Source: Tabrizicola flagellatus (GTDB lineage: Bacteria; Pseudomonadota; Alphaproteobacteria; Rhodobacterales; Rhodobacteraceae). Taken from it: a DNA stretch of 64,000 nucleotides. The notes beneath the pieces were generated by a model. The model was not told where the DNA came from. It saw only the letters and a list, made by a program, of their open reading frames with translations, and did no database searches. The DNA is taken from contig NZ_VMDU01000003.1 of assembly GCF_008271465.1 (NCBI RefSeq), positions 124,001 through 188,000 on the forward strand. The letters are read 5' to 3'. Made by a program: the position numbers and the translations under genes. This document shows, one piece after another, positions 26,343-34,703 of the stretch. Each line of letters opens with the position of its first letter. The first letter of the stretch is position 1.

Positions 26343-27866
26343 ATGCAGGCCGCCGCGCTGATCTTTTCCGACGACCAGGCCGAGGCCTATGACCGGCTTG
26401 CCGCCGCCTTCCTTGGCGCGGGTATCGATCTTGCCGAGGGCGAGCTGACCCCGGTTGCCGAAGGGCGGAGCAGCGTCCTGGCTGTGGTGGGCAAGGCCGG
26501 GTCAGGCAAGACGATGCTGCTGGCCGAGCTGTATCGCGGTCTGAAGGCGGCGGGCGTCGAGGTGGTCTCGGGCGATTACGAGGGGCGCAAGCGCAAGGAC
26601 CGCCGGACGCTGGCGATCCTGGCGCCGACGAACAAGGCCGCAAGCGTGCTGCGGCTGCGCGGGGTGCCGGCGACGACGATCCATCGCATCCTCTATACCC
26701 CGGTCTATGACCCGGAATACGAGAAGATCGCCGAATGGCTGACCGGGACGGGCACGCGGCCCAAGGTCGAGGGGCTGACGGATCTGGCGCTGGACCGGGC
26801 GCATGCCTTCTACCAACAGGTGGCCTCGATCCCCGGGGCGCTGGCGGCGGCGGGGCTTAAGGGGTCGGACTTCATCAAGGGCTGGAAGCGGCGCGAGGAA
26901 CCCCTGGACGTGGGCTTCGTCGATGAAAGCTCCATGCTGGACGAGCGGCAGTTCAACGATCTGCAGGAAATCTTCCCGACTCTGGTCCTGTTCGGCGACC
27001 CGGCGCAGCTGGCCCCGGTCGGCCAGTCGGGCGAGATGGTGTTCGACCGGCTGTCCGAGGGGCGCAAGCTGGTGCTGCACCGCATCCACCGCCAGGCGGA
27101 GGACAACCCGATCCTCGACCTCGCCCATGCGCTGGGCGACGAGCGGCTGGGGTTCGAGGATTTCGAGGCGCTGGTGCAGGAGGCCGCGCGGAAGGACGAC
27201 AGGGTGGTCTGGGCCGAACGGGTCGAGGCGGGGCTGATGGCGCGGTCTCCGGTCCTTGTCTGGCGCAACACGACGCGGGTGCGGCTGATCCAGGCCTTCC
27301 GGTCGGCCTATGGCGCGCCCGAGGACCAGCTTCTGCCGGGAGAGCCGCTGATCTGCGACGGCATCGAACTGCCGCTCAAGCACCGCAAGAAACGTATCGA
27401 TCTCGAGGCGCGGGGGCTGATCAAGGGCGCGCAGGTGATCTATCTGGGCGAAGGCAACCGGCCGGGCTTTGCCCGTCTGCATGTGGTGGGGGCCGAGGAG
27501 CCGCAGCTTTCGGCCGCCTCGATCATCAAGATCGAGAAGCCGGACGCGGAAGAGCCCTTCATCCCGCATGCCGCCCAGATGGGCGCGGCCTTCCTGCATG
27601 GCGCGGCGGTTACGATCCACAAGGCGCAGGGCTCGCAATGGGAGGTGGTGCAGGTCTTTGCGCCGGACCTCTATGCCGCCGCGCAGTCGGGGCGGTCCGA
27701 AGCCGGAGTGCCCCTGTGGAAGCGGCTGGCCTATGTGGCGATCACCCGGGCGCAGACCCGGCTCTACTGGGTGGTGCGCAACCGGCTGGCCCGGCCCGAG
27801 GTTCCCCTCGGGATCGAGGACCTGCGCCGGGCTCCGGCGGCGCTGTCGCTGGAAGAGGCCGGCTAG
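26343..27866 (+). CDS. RecD-like ATP-dependent DNA helicase (SF1)
   Basis: A 507-residue superfamily-1 helicase. Walker A is VVGKAGSGKTMLLAE, motif Ia LAPTNKAASVLR, motif II VGFVDESSMLDE, motif III LFGDPAQLAPVG, motif V TIHKAQGSQWEVV and motif VI YVAITRAQTRLYWV. It resembles RecD2-type enzymes but is shorter and lacks an N-terminal wedge domain. It probably acts in DNA repair or recombination, and no RecB/RecC genes are nearby. ATG at 26343 is the first in-frame start before the conserved N-terminus. Confidence 0.85.
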   Translation: MQAAALIFSDDQAEAYDRLAAAFLGAGIDLAEGELTPVAEGRSSVLAVVGKAGSGKTMLLAELYRGLKAAGVEVVSGDYEGRKRKDRRTLAILAPTNKAASVLRLRGVPATTIHRILYTPVYDPEYEKIAEWLTGTGTRPKVEGLTDLALDRAHAFYQQVASIPGALAAAGLKGSDFIKGWKRREEPLDVGFVDESSMLDERQFNDLQEIFPTLVLFGDPAQLAPVGQSGEMVFDRLSEGRKLVLHRIHRQAEDNPILDLAHALGDERLGFEDFEALVQEAARKDDRVVWAERVEAGLMARSPVLVWRNTTRVRLIQAFRSAYGAPEDQLLPGEPLICDGIELPLKHRKKRIDLEARGLIKGAQVIYLGEGNRPGFARLHVVGAEEPQLSAASIIKIEKPDAEEPFIPHAAQMGAAFLHGAAVTIHKAQGSQWEVVQVFAPDLYAAAQSGRSEAGVPLWKRLAYVAITRAQTRLYWVVRNRLARPEVPLGIEDLRRAPAALSLEEAG

Positions 27867-27968
27867 GGTGGTGCGGGCCGCCGGAATTTTCCGGCGAAAA
27901 ATTTTGGCGGCGGCGGTTCTGCTTTGGCGGCGTCTGGCCTATCCTGCCGCAAACAGAGGAGCCTTCGC

Positions 27969-28205
27969 ATGACCCTGGTATTCGTCCAGTTCCGCTGCAC
28001 GCCCGGCATGACCTACGAGGTCGCCGATGCGATCTGGGACCGCGAGGTGGTGAGCGAGCTTTACTCGACCAGCGGCGACTATGACCTGATCGCCAAGGTC
28101 TACATCCCGGACGACCAGGATGTGGGGCATTACCTGTCGTCGCGCCTGTTCGACATCCCCGGCATCCAGCGCACGCTGACCACGATGACGTTCAAGGCGT
28201 TCTGA
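27969..28205 (+). CDS. Lrp/AsnC ligand-binding (RAM) domain protein without HTH
   Basis: A 78-residue stand-alone RAM domain: VFVQFRCTPGMTYEVADAI, GDYDLIAKVYIPDDQDVG and IPGIQRTLTTMTFKAF. There is no DNA-binding domain. Such proteins oligomerise and may sense amino acids or modulate full-length Lrp partners; this is family knowledge. ATG at 27969, own promoter region downstream of the helicase. Confidence 0.85.
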   Translation: MTLVFVQFRCTPGMTYEVADAIWDREVVSELYSTSGDYDLIAKVYIPDDQDVGHYLSSRLFDIPGIQRTLTTMTFKAF

Positions 28206-28244
28206 GCCACGCCGCTCGGGTCGCGTCTGGGCTGTGGCCGAGGG

Positions 28245-28290
28245 CCGGGGGCCAGCCCCCGGACCCCCGGAGTATTTGGGCAAAGGGCAG
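28245..28290. repeat. extragenic repeat: GC hairpin plus GGAGTATTTGGG
   Basis: CCGGGGGC/GCCCCCGG (28245-28262), then ACCCCCGGAGTATTTGGG and CAAAGGGCAG. It nearly copies the element at 23153-23200. It sits between two convergent genes and may serve as a two-way terminator. Confidence 0.7.
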
Positions 28291-28297
28291 GAGAGGA

Positions 28298-29359
28298 TCA
28301 GAGCCAGGCGCTGCGGCCGGTGCCGACGGCGAGGGTCACGTTGGCGTAGCCGTCGCGCGCCAGCAGCCTGTCCAGCCCCTGGGCGATCCGCGGCACCAGC
28401 GACAACCCGTCATAGACCATGGCCGTGTAGAGCTGAACCGCCGAGGCCCCGGCGCGGATCTTCTCGTAGGCCTGTTCGGCCGAGCCCACCCCGCCGACCC
28501 CGACCAGCGGCAGGACTCCCTTGGTCAGATGCGACAGTCGCGCCAGGACTCTTGTGGACTTTTCGAACAATGGCGCCCCGGAAAGCCCGCCAGATTGATC
28601 CCGATTTGCAGATTTCAAACCTTCGCGGGACAAGGTGGTGTTCGTCGCGATGATGCCCGACACCCGGGCCAGCAGGGCCACCTCGACGATGTCCTCCAGC
28701 TCGCCCGGCGACAGGTCGGGTGCGATCTTCAGGAAGACCGGGATCGGGCGGGCGAGGGCCAGCCGCGCCTCCATCACCTGACGGAGAAGGTCGGCGAGGA
28801 GCGCCTTGCCCTGAAGGTTGCGCAGCCCCTCGGTGTTGGGCGAACTGACGTTCACCGTGGCGAAATCGACATGCGGGCCGCAATGGGCCAGCACGGCGGC
28901 GAAATCGGCGGCGCGGTTGGTCGAGGTCTTGTTCGCCCCTAGGTTCAGCCCGACCGGCACCGGCCCGCGCTGGCGGGCGGCAAGGCGTCCGCCGATCGCC
29001 TGCATGCCCTGATTGTTGAAGCCGAAACGGTTGATCGCCGCGCGGTCCTCGGTCAGACGGAAGAGGCGCGGGCGGTCGTTGCCGGGCTGCGCCAGGGGGG
29101 TCGCGGCCCCGACCTCGATGAAGCCGAAGCCCGCGCGCGACAGGGGGGCGATGGCCTCGGCGTTCTTGTCGTAGCCCGCCGCCAGCCCGACCGGGTTCGG
29201 AAGCCGCAGGCCGGCGATCGTCACATGCAGGCGCGGCAGGTCCACCGGGCCGGGCAGGGGCACGAGACCCGCGCGGAGCGCCCGGAGCGACAGGCCATGC
29301 GCGCGCTCGGGGTCGATGCGGTGCAGAAGCGACAGGCCCAGCCGCTCGAGCGTGCTCAC
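28298..29359 (-). CDS. pyrD: dihydroorotate dehydrogenase (quinone), class 2
   Basis: A 353-residue FMN enzyme of pyrimidine synthesis, oxidising dihydroorotate with quinone at the inner membrane. [20 protein letters not shown] is the class 2 membrane-binding start; [25 protein letters not shown] and [15 protein letters not shown] (catalytic Ser) follow, with FMN-site [12 protein letters not shown] and [17 protein letters not shown] starts at 29359 and 29362 are both possible; 29359 overlaps the DUF952 stop as GTGA, so the genes are coupled. Confidence 0.95.
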   Translation of the reverse strand: MSTLERLGLSLLHRIDPERAHGLSLRALRAGLVPLPGPVDLPRLHVTIAGLRLPNPVGLAAGYDKNAEAIAPLSRAGFGFIEVGAATPLAQPGNDRPRLFRLTEDRAAINRFGFNNQGMQAIGGRLAARQRGPVPVGLNLGANKTSTNRAADFAAVLAHCGPHVDFATVNVSSPNTEGLRNLQGKALLADLLRQVMEARLALARPIPVFLKIAPDLSPGELEDIVEVALLARVSGIIATNTTLSREGLKSANRDQSGGLSGAPLFEKSTRVLARLSHLTKGVLPLVGVGGVGSAEQAYEKIRAGASAVQLYTAMVYDGLSLVPRIAQGLDRLLARDGYANVTLAVGTGRSAWL

Positions 29360-29694
29360 CACAGCCCCTCGGGGAAGATGTGGCCGGTCGCGCCAAGGGG
29401 CAGCGACTTGTCCCAGACCACCTCGTCGAGGCGCAGGGGCCGGTAGAGATGCGGGAAAAGCTGCCCACCGCGCGAGGGTTCCCATTTCAGCGCCGGTCCC
29501 AGCCTGTCGGGGTCGAAAGCCACCAGCACGAGGTCGCTTTCCGTGCCGAACCACTTCGCCGCCGTTTCGGCCACCTGGGCGGGGGTGGAGAAATGGATGT
29601 AGCCGTCGGCCAGATCGACCGGCGCGCCCCGGGTTTCCCCGGCGGCCCGGAAGGCATCCCATTCGGTGCGGCGGAAGATCTTGAGGATAAGCAT
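29356..29694 (-). CDS. DUF952 family protein
   Basis: A 112-residue protein with [38 protein letters not shown] and [17 protein letters not shown], the DUF952 signature. The family resembles ADP-ribosyl-transferase-like folds by some reports, but its role is not established. ATG at 29694. It precedes pyrD with a 4-nt overlap, a pairing common in relatives. Confidence 0.88.
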   Translation of the reverse strand: MLILKIFRRTEWDAFRAAGETRGAPVDLADGYIHFSTPAQVAETAAKWFGTESDLVLVAFDPDRLGPALKWEPSRGGQLFPHLYRPLRLDEVVWDKSLPLGATGHIFPEGLW

Positions 29695-29842
29695 GGGCGC
29701 CGAATAGCGAAGGACGGGAGAGCTGGCAATGCCTTGCCGCCTGTCATTCGCCTGACACCGCGCGGGCCGATGTTCCTTTGACACGCCCGGCTCGCGCGGC
29801 GCAAGCTGGGCCCACTGGCAAACAACCTCTTGGAGAGTCGCG

Positions 29843-31342
29843 ATGTTCAATGTTTCAAGGCTGGCCCTGATCTCTGCCATGCTGGCGCTGCCCGCGGGGG
29901 CCGAGACGGTGAAGCTGACGCTGCTGGGCGTCGGCGATGTCTACAATTTTGAAGAAGAGGACGGTCGGGGCGGTTTTGCCCGGCTGAACGCGGTGGCGAA
30001 GGCGGAACGCGCGGCCAATCCGAACACGCTTTACCTGTTCAATGGCGACATGCTGTCGCCGTCGCTCGCCTCGGGCTTCGACAAGGGGCAGAACACCATC
30101 GACTTCACCAACCTGGTGCCCTTCGACCTGGCGGTGCCGGGCAACCACGAATTCGACTTCGGGCCGGAGAATTTCTTCGAGAAGATGAAGGCCTCGAAAT
30201 ACCCGTGGGCGGCGATCAACATCACAAATGGCGACGGCAGCCCGATCGAGGGACTGGGCGGCGTGATGGTGAAGGAGGTCGGCGGGCTGAAGGTGGCGCT
30301 GATCCCGGTGGCGCAGGACACCTCGCCCGAGGTGAGTTCCACCGGCAGTCTGAAATTCGGACCCACGGTGGAGATGGGCGTCGAGGCCGCCAAGAAGGCG
30401 CGCGAGGACGGGGCGGACATCGTGGTCGGCGTGGTCCAGACCAACATGGAGAACGACCGCGCGCTGATGAAGAGCGGCGCCTTCGACGTGATCCTGTCGG
30501 GCGACGACCACACCTATGCCACCGCATATGACGGCCGCACGGCCTATGTCGAGACCAGCGTGGACGGCCAGTTCCTGACGCCGATCGATCTGACGGTCGA
30601 GGTGAAGGTGGCCGAGGACGGCAAGCGGTCGATAAGCTGGGTGCCGTCCTTCCGGTTCATCGACACCGCGACGGTGACGCCCGACCCCGAGTCGGTGGCG
30701 ATGGCCGATGCGCTGCGCGCGACGATGGACAAGACGCTGGCGGTCGAGATCGGGACGCTCGCCGCTCCGCTCGACAGCCGCCGGAACGTGGTGCGGTCCG
30801 AGGAGGCGACCATGGGCAACCTGATTGCGGACGCGATGCGGGATGCGACCGGGGCCGATATCGCGATCATGAACGGCGGCGGCATCCGGGGGGACACGAC
30901 CTATGACGCGGGTCGCAAGCTGACCCGTCGCGACATCCTGACCGAGCTGCCCTTCGGCAACGTCACGGTGGTGACCGAGCTGCCGGGCAGCCAGGTGCTG
31001 CTGGCGCTGGAGAACGGCGTCAGCCAGGTCGAGAAAGGCGCGGGGCGGTTTCCGCAAGTGTCGGGCCTGACTTTCGTCTTCGATCCGTCGGCCGAGCCGG
31101 GCAAACGGGTCAGCGAGGTGATGGTGGGTGGCGCGGCCCTTGAGCCCGACAAGCTCTACAAGGTGGCGGTCAACGACTACATCCTGGGCGGCGGAGACGG
31201 CTATGCGGCCCTTGGCGGCGGGCGCGTGCTGACCGACGGTCCGACCGGGCAGCTCGTGGCCAATGACGTGATGGCCTATGTCGAGAAGCTGGGCACGGTG
31301 AACGTGGGCGTCGAAGGGCGGATCCGCAAACTGGGACAATAG
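29843..31342 (+). CDS. 5'-nucleotidase/UDP-sugar hydrolase family protein with altered metal site
   Basis: A 499-residue periplasmic protein: signal peptide to about residue 20, a calcineurin-like phosphoesterase domain, then a 5'-nucleotidase C-terminal domain (NLIADAMRDATGADIAIMNG). GDM (68-70) and GNHEFD (100-105) are kept. The first motif, normally D-x-H, is GDVYN (Asp32, Tyr34), and the usual TH-x-G motif is VVQTNMEND; the last is GDDH. Two metal-ligand histidines therefore seem replaced, so activity may be changed. TTGACA at 29778 may be its -35. Confidence 0.82.
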   Translation: MFNVSRLALISAMLALPAGAETVKLTLLGVGDVYNFEEEDGRGGFARLNAVAKAERAANPNTLYLFNGDMLSPSLASGFDKGQNTIDFTNLVPFDLAVPGNHEFDFGPENFFEKMKASKYPWAAINITNGDGSPIEGLGGVMVKEVGGLKVALIPVAQDTSPEVSSTGSLKFGPTVEMGVEAAKKAREDGADIVVGVVQTNMENDRALMKSGAFDVILSGDDHTYATAYDGRTAYVETSVDGQFLTPIDLTVEVKVAEDGKRSISWVPSFRFIDTATVTPDPESVAMADALRATMDKTLAVEIGTLAAPLDSRRNVVRSEEATMGNLIADAMRDATGADIAIMNGGGIRGDTTYDAGRKLTRRDILTELPFGNVTVVTELPGSQVLLALENGVSQVEKGAGRFPQVSGLTFVFDPSAEPGKRVSEVMVGGAALEPDKLYKVAVNDYILGGGDGYAALGGGRVLTDGPTGQLVANDVMAYVEKLGTVNVGVEGRIRKLGQ

Positions 31343-31396
31343 ACCCGGGGGGCGGCTCCTCGCTTCCTTCGGTCGCTCCTCGCAGGGCACTCCGAG

Positions 31397-31420
31397 GAGA
31401 AGCCGAAGGCGCACGACGAG
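31397..31420. repeat. extragenic repeat with GCGCCTTCGGCTTC core
   Basis: The minus strand reads CTCGTCGTGCGCCTTCGGCT followed by TCTC. The same core occurs at 57986-58005 and 62885-62900. All three lie between convergent genes, so a bidirectional-terminator role is likely. Confidence 0.5.
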
Positions 31421-31423
31421 AGG

Positions 31424-31777
31424 TCAGCGGCGGATGCCGTGCAGGGCAAGGTCGCGGCCTTCGTCGTCCTTGAAGAAGGCCATCCACTCCTCGGACCCGT
31501 CCGGGTGCCGGTGGATCAGATTCGGGCCGCCGGTGACTGGGATGCCCGGCTCGACCAGCCGGGCATGGCCGGCGCTGATCTCGTCGGTCGCAAGGTAAAG
31601 GATGTCGGCGTCCTCGCGGCGACCGGTTTCCTTCAGCATCAGCCGGGTACCGGCGAGATCGAGGAAGGCCAGGCCGGGAAAGCGGTAGAGAAGGGGGGCG
31701 CCCAGCCGGTCGCTCCAGAAGGCGTGGGCGCGCTCGAGGTTCTCGACACGGCGCGAGATCTGGGAAAGCTGCGGCAT
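31424..31777 (-). CDS. VOC (glyoxalase/bleomycin resistance) family protein
   Basis: A 117-residue vicinal-oxygen-chelate fold protein with ISRRVENLERAHAFWSDRLG at the start and EEWMAFFKDDEGRDLALHG at the end, the usual beta-alpha-beta-beta-beta halves. Histidine and glutamate metal ligands are possible, but substrate and metal are unknown. It is convergent with the nucleotidase-like gene. Confidence 0.85.
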   Translation of the reverse strand: MPQLSQISRRVENLERAHAFWSDRLGAPLLYRFPGLAFLDLAGTRLMLKETGRREDADILYLATDEISAGHARLVEPGIPVTGGPNLIHRHPDGSEEWMAFFKDDEGRDLALHGIRR

Positions 31778-31854
31778 CGGCGGCTCTGCGGTTGGGATGC
31801 GCGATCAGCCTGGCACGTCTTGCGCGTCTGCGGGATCGGGCACAGACTGGCGTG

Positions 31855-32511
31855 ATGTGCGGGCGTTTCACCATCACCCACCCCACCGAGGCGCTGGCGG
31901 CGCTGTTCGATGCGGTCCCCGGCAACGACCTGCCGCCGGTGCCCAACTACAACGTCTGTCCGACGAACCCCGTCACCGTCGTGACCTCCGAGGGCGGGGT
32001 GCGGCGGCTGCGCGCGATGCGCTGGGGCTTCATCCCGGCCTGGTACAAGGCGCCGAACGATGGCCCGCTGATCATCAACGCGCGGTCCGACACCGTGGCC
32101 ACGAAGCCCGCCTTCAAGGCCGCGATCCGCGAGCGGCGCTGCATCGTGCCCGCCAGTGGCTTCTACGAATGGAGCGAGGGCGAGAACAAGGCGCGGCTGC
32201 CCTGGTACTTCACCCGCGCCGACGGGCAGCCGATGGCGCTGGCGGGGGTCTGGCAGCGTTGGCGCGACCTCGACACCGTGGCCATCGTCTCGACCGAGGC
32301 CGGCGCCGGCATGGCCGGGATCCACCACCGCGAGCCGGTGATCCTGGAGCGGGCGGACTGGCCCCTGTGGCTGGGCGAGGCGGGGCACGGGGCGGCGGTC
32401 CTGATGCGACCCGTCGCGCCGGGCGTGCTGAACCCGCCCTGGCGGGTGGGGGTCGAGGTCAACTCGAACCAGGCGTCCGGAGAGCGTCTGATCGCCCCGG
32501 TCGCGGCTTGA
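31855..32511 (+). CDS. SOS response-associated peptidase (SRAP, HMCES/YedK family)
   Basis: A 218-residue SRAP-domain protein that forms a covalent DNA-protein crosslink with abasic sites in single-stranded DNA. Cys2 of MCGRFTITHP is the reactive residue after Met removal. NYNVCPTNPVTVV, MRWGFIPAWYK, INARSDTVATKPAF and CIVPASGFYEW complete the active site, including the Asn and Glu. The conserved histidine is in GIHHREPVIL. ATG at 31855 is fixed by the need for Cys2. Confidence 0.93.
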   Translation: MCGRFTITHPTEALAALFDAVPGNDLPPVPNYNVCPTNPVTVVTSEGGVRRLRAMRWGFIPAWYKAPNDGPLIINARSDTVATKPAFKAAIRERRCIVPASGFYEWSEGENKARLPWYFTRADGQPMALAGVWQRWRDLDTVAIVSTEAGAGMAGIHHREPVILERADWPLWLGEAGHGAAVLMRPVAPGVLNPPWRVGVEVNSNQASGERLIAPVAA

Positions 32512-32545
32512 AGCGCGCCCGGCGAGGTGTTATCTGACAGGCAGC

Positions 32546-32619
32546 GCGGGTGTTGTGTAATGGTAAGACCCTAGCCTTCCAAGCTAGAGACACGGGTTCG
32601 ATTCCCGTCACCCGCTCCA
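32546..32619 (+). tRNA. tRNA-Gly (anticodon UCC)
   Basis: The acceptor arm GCGGGTG pairs with CACCCGC. The anticodon arm is CTAGC-CTTCCAA-GCTAG, giving anticodon TCC. The T arm is CGGGTTCGATTCCCG, and CCA is encoded at 32617-32619. The D arm contains the usual AATGGTA. No integrated element or duplicated 3' end was seen nearby. Confidence 0.97.
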
Positions 32620-32645
32620 CCCCCTTCCCCACGGTCTCCGCAACC

Positions 32646-32718
32646 CGTCCACGGTGGACATTTCCGGATATCCGTTTCCTGACAAGGGCTTGTCCGTGGG
32701 CGTTCAGGGTTTGTTAAC
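32646..32718 (+). promoter_or_regulatory. promoter-like module B: near-palindrome plus -35/-10
   Basis: CGTCCACGGTGGACA at 32646-32660, 29 nt, TTGTCC at 32690-32695, 17 nt, GTTAAC at 32713-32718. Spacing is identical to modules A (2603) and C (53038), and with C it also shares GACAAGGGCTTG. The ATG of a small gene lies 72 bp after the -10, making that gene the likely target here. Confidence 0.55.
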
Positions 32719-32789
32719 CCATCTTCCGCGTCTCGACGGAACGTCGGTTGTCCAGCGTATCAGTCGGTGACAGGCACGGAGTTCCACCG

Positions 32790-33086
32790 ATGACGGACCG
32801 CGACAACCGCGCGGACAGCCGCGCGGACAGCCGCGCGGACAGCCGCGCGCGCGACGGGCATGAGCCGGAGAATCCGGCCGCCGACCCGCCGCATCTGACG
32901 CGGCGACGGCTGCTGGTGACGGGGCTGGGAATGGGCGCGGCGGCGCTGTCCTTGTGGGCAAGGCACGGACGCACGCCGACCATGCCGGGGACGCAGCGCC
33001 TTGCCTTGCCGGCCCGGCCAGGGTCGGGCAGTCTTTCCCTGCCGGCGCCGCCGCTGCCATCACGGGCCAAGCCGTCCACATCCTGA
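32790..33086 (+). CDS. hypothetical protein with RADS repeats and Tat-like segment
   Basis: A 98-residue reading frame starting at ATG 32790. The N-terminus is DRDNRADSRADSRADSRARD, encoded by a 12-bp tandem repeat. It is followed by LTRRRLLVTGLGMGAAALSL, which looks like a twin-arginine signal or signal anchor, and a proline/serine-rich tail. The N-terminal extension before the RR motif is unusual for a Tat signal. It follows promoter module B and faces the M50 gene. Coding status is uncertain. Confidence 0.45.
   Translation: MTDRDNRADSRADSRADSRARDGHEPENPAADPPHLTRRRLLVTGLGMGAAALSLWARHGRTPTMPGTQRLALPARPGSGSLSLPAPPLPSRAKPSTS
32807..32849 (+). repeat. 12-bp tandem repeat, three and a half copies
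   Basis: CCGCGCGGACAG is repeated perfectly three times from 32807 and followed by a partial copy CCGCGCG. It encodes the RADS repeats and could vary in copy number by slippage without changing the reading frame. Confidence 0.85.
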
Positions 33087-33118
33087 GCGAGGCCGGGACC
33101 GGACGGCAGGTGTCCGGG

Positions 33119-33904
33119 TCAGAAGATCCTGGTTATCAGTGGCCAGCCGACGATGCCGAAACTTGCCAGGGCCGCAAGATAGGCCGCGGCTGCCAGCAGG
33201 CCGTGCTGCCGTCCCATGCGGCGCTCGCGCCCGGTTTCGTCTCCGTCCGCGACCAGATACTGCGCGCCGAGCAGCGCGAAGGCGGTCAGGGCGAAGGATT
33301 GCAGCAGGAGCGCAATCAGGATCGCGGCGATGGACATGGCGATCGTCACCTTGCGGGCGATCCCGGGCGCGAAGGTCTGGCTCAGCACCGACAGGCAGCG
33401 CCCCCCGTCCAGGGGCCAGAACGGCAACAGGTTGAAGAAATTGATCGCGCCGGTGACAAGGGCGAAGGTCCAGAGGAAATCGGTCACGAGCGGGGACTGG
33501 ATCAGCCCCGTGTCCAGAACGGTCAGGGCGAGGACCATGGGTGCGAGGCAGATACCCGGCCCCATAAGGGTGATGAAGACGTCCTCGGCGTGGCTTGCCG
33601 GTGGCCGGCCGGAGATGGCGACACCGCCGATCAGCGGGATCAGGCGAAACCGCGCATCGGCATGGCCGCAGACACGGTAGGCCGCGACATGGCCGAATTC
33701 ATGGATCATCACCGAGAGGACCAGCGCCACGCCATACAGCGGGTCGAAGAAATAGACCGCGGCCGCCAGCGCCATGGCGCCCGTGACAAGCGCCGGGGCG
33801 TCGAGGCCGGCAAGGGTGACGAAACGGCCCCGGTCAACAAGCCCGCCGCGCAGCGCGTGAAGGGTGGCGGCACAGAGGGCGAGGGCGGCAAGGACCGGTA
33901 GCAC
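33119..33904 (-). CDS. M50-family membrane zinc metallopeptidase (site-2 protease-like)
   Basis: A 261-residue polytopic membrane protein with HEFGHVAAYR (HExxH-type zinc motif as HEFGH) and the second motif NLLPFWPLDGGR (NxxPxxxLDG form), as in site-2 and SpoIVFB-like proteases. No PDZ domain. It may cleave a membrane-bound regulator; the target is unknown. GTG at 33904 is the best start, only 5 bp after the fabI stop, so it is probably in the fabB-fabI transcript. Confidence 0.8.
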   Translation of the reverse strand: MLPVLAALALCAATLHALRGGLVDRGRFVTLAGLDAPALVTGAMALAAAVYFFDPLYGVALVLSVMIHEFGHVAAYRVCGHADARFRLIPLIGGVAISGRPPASHAEDVFITLMGPGICLAPMVLALTVLDTGLIQSPLVTDFLWTFALVTGAINFFNLLPFWPLDGGRCLSVLSQTFAPGIARKVTIAMSIAAILIALLLQSFALTAFALLGAQYLVADGDETGRERRMGRQHGLLAAAAYLAALASFGIVGWPLITRIF

Positions 33905-33909
33905 CGCGG

Positions 33910-34698
33910 TCAGAGGTTCTCGGCCTGCGGCATGCCGAGGATGTGGAAGCCGCCATCGACATGGATGACCTCGCCGGTGGTGCAGGCGCCGTAGTCCGAG
34001 CAGAGCCAGACCGCGGTGCCGCCGATCGCCTCGAGCGTGGCGTTCGAGCGCAGGGGCGTGTTGTCCTCGGTGTGGCGGTAGGTGGCGCGGGCGCCGCCGA
34101 TGGCCGAGCCGGCCAGCGTCTTCATCGGCCCGGGCGAGATCGCGTTGACGCGGATCTTCTGCGGCCCGAGGTCGTTGGCCAGATAGCGCGTCGCCGATTC
34201 CAGCGCCGCCTTGGCCACGCCCATCACGTTGTAGTTCGGCACGACCCGGTTCGAGCCCTGGAAGGTCAGGGTGATGAGCGTGCCGCCGTTGGGCATCAGG
34301 GGCTCGGCGCGCCGGGCCACGTCGATGAAGCTGAAGCAGGAGATGTTCAGCGAGTTCAGGAAGTTGCCCTTGGTCGTGTTGATGAAGCGCCCGGTCAGTT
34401 CCGCCTTGTCGGAATAGGCGATGGCGTGGATGACGAAATCGAGCGAGCCCCAGCGGCGGCCGATCTCGGCAAACAGCCGGTCGAGGCTGTCCTCGTTGGT
34501 CACGTCCACGTCGATCAGGAAATCCGACCCCACGCTGGCCGCCAGCGGTTCGACCCGCTTGCCGAAGGCCTCGCCCTGGTAGCTGAACGCAAGTTCCGCG
34601 CCTTCCGCCGCCAGCGCCGAGGCGATGCCCCAGGCGATCGACCGGTCGTTCGCCACGCCCATGACAAGCCCGCGCTTGCCTTTCATCAGTTCGGCCAT
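33910..34698 (-). CDS. fabI: enoyl-[acyl-carrier-protein] reductase (NADH)
   Basis: A 262-residue SDR-family enzyme for the last reduction of fatty-acid elongation. GLVMGVANDRSIAWGIA is the NADH-binding start; HAIAYSDKAEL and PNYNVMGVAKAALES follow, with catalytic Tyr156 and Lys163. The first conserved Tyr of FabI (position 146) is Phe here (LTFQGSN). It starts 5 bp after fabB, so fabB-fabI form an operon. Confidence 0.95.
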   Translation of the reverse strand: MAELMKGKRGLVMGVANDRSIAWGIASALAAEGAELAFSYQGEAFGKRVEPLAASVGSDFLIDVDVTNEDSLDRLFAEIGRRWGSLDFVIHAIAYSDKAELTGRFINTTKGNFLNSLNISCFSFIDVARRAEPLMPNGGTLITLTFQGSNRVVPNYNVMGVAKAALESATRYLANDLGPQKIRVNAISPGPMKTLAGSAIGGARATYRHTEDNTPLRSNATLEAIGGTAVWLCSDYGACTTGEVIHVDGGFHILGMPQAENL

Positions 34699-34703
34699 GA
34701 TGG

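Noticed and set aside
32546-32619. tRNA-Gly as an integration site for a mobile element
   Set aside because: No integrase, no duplicated tRNA 3' end and no shift in composition were seen on either side.
32807-32849. Short repeat array as a CRISPR
   Set aside because: The repeats are contiguous 12-mers without spacers and encode RADS.
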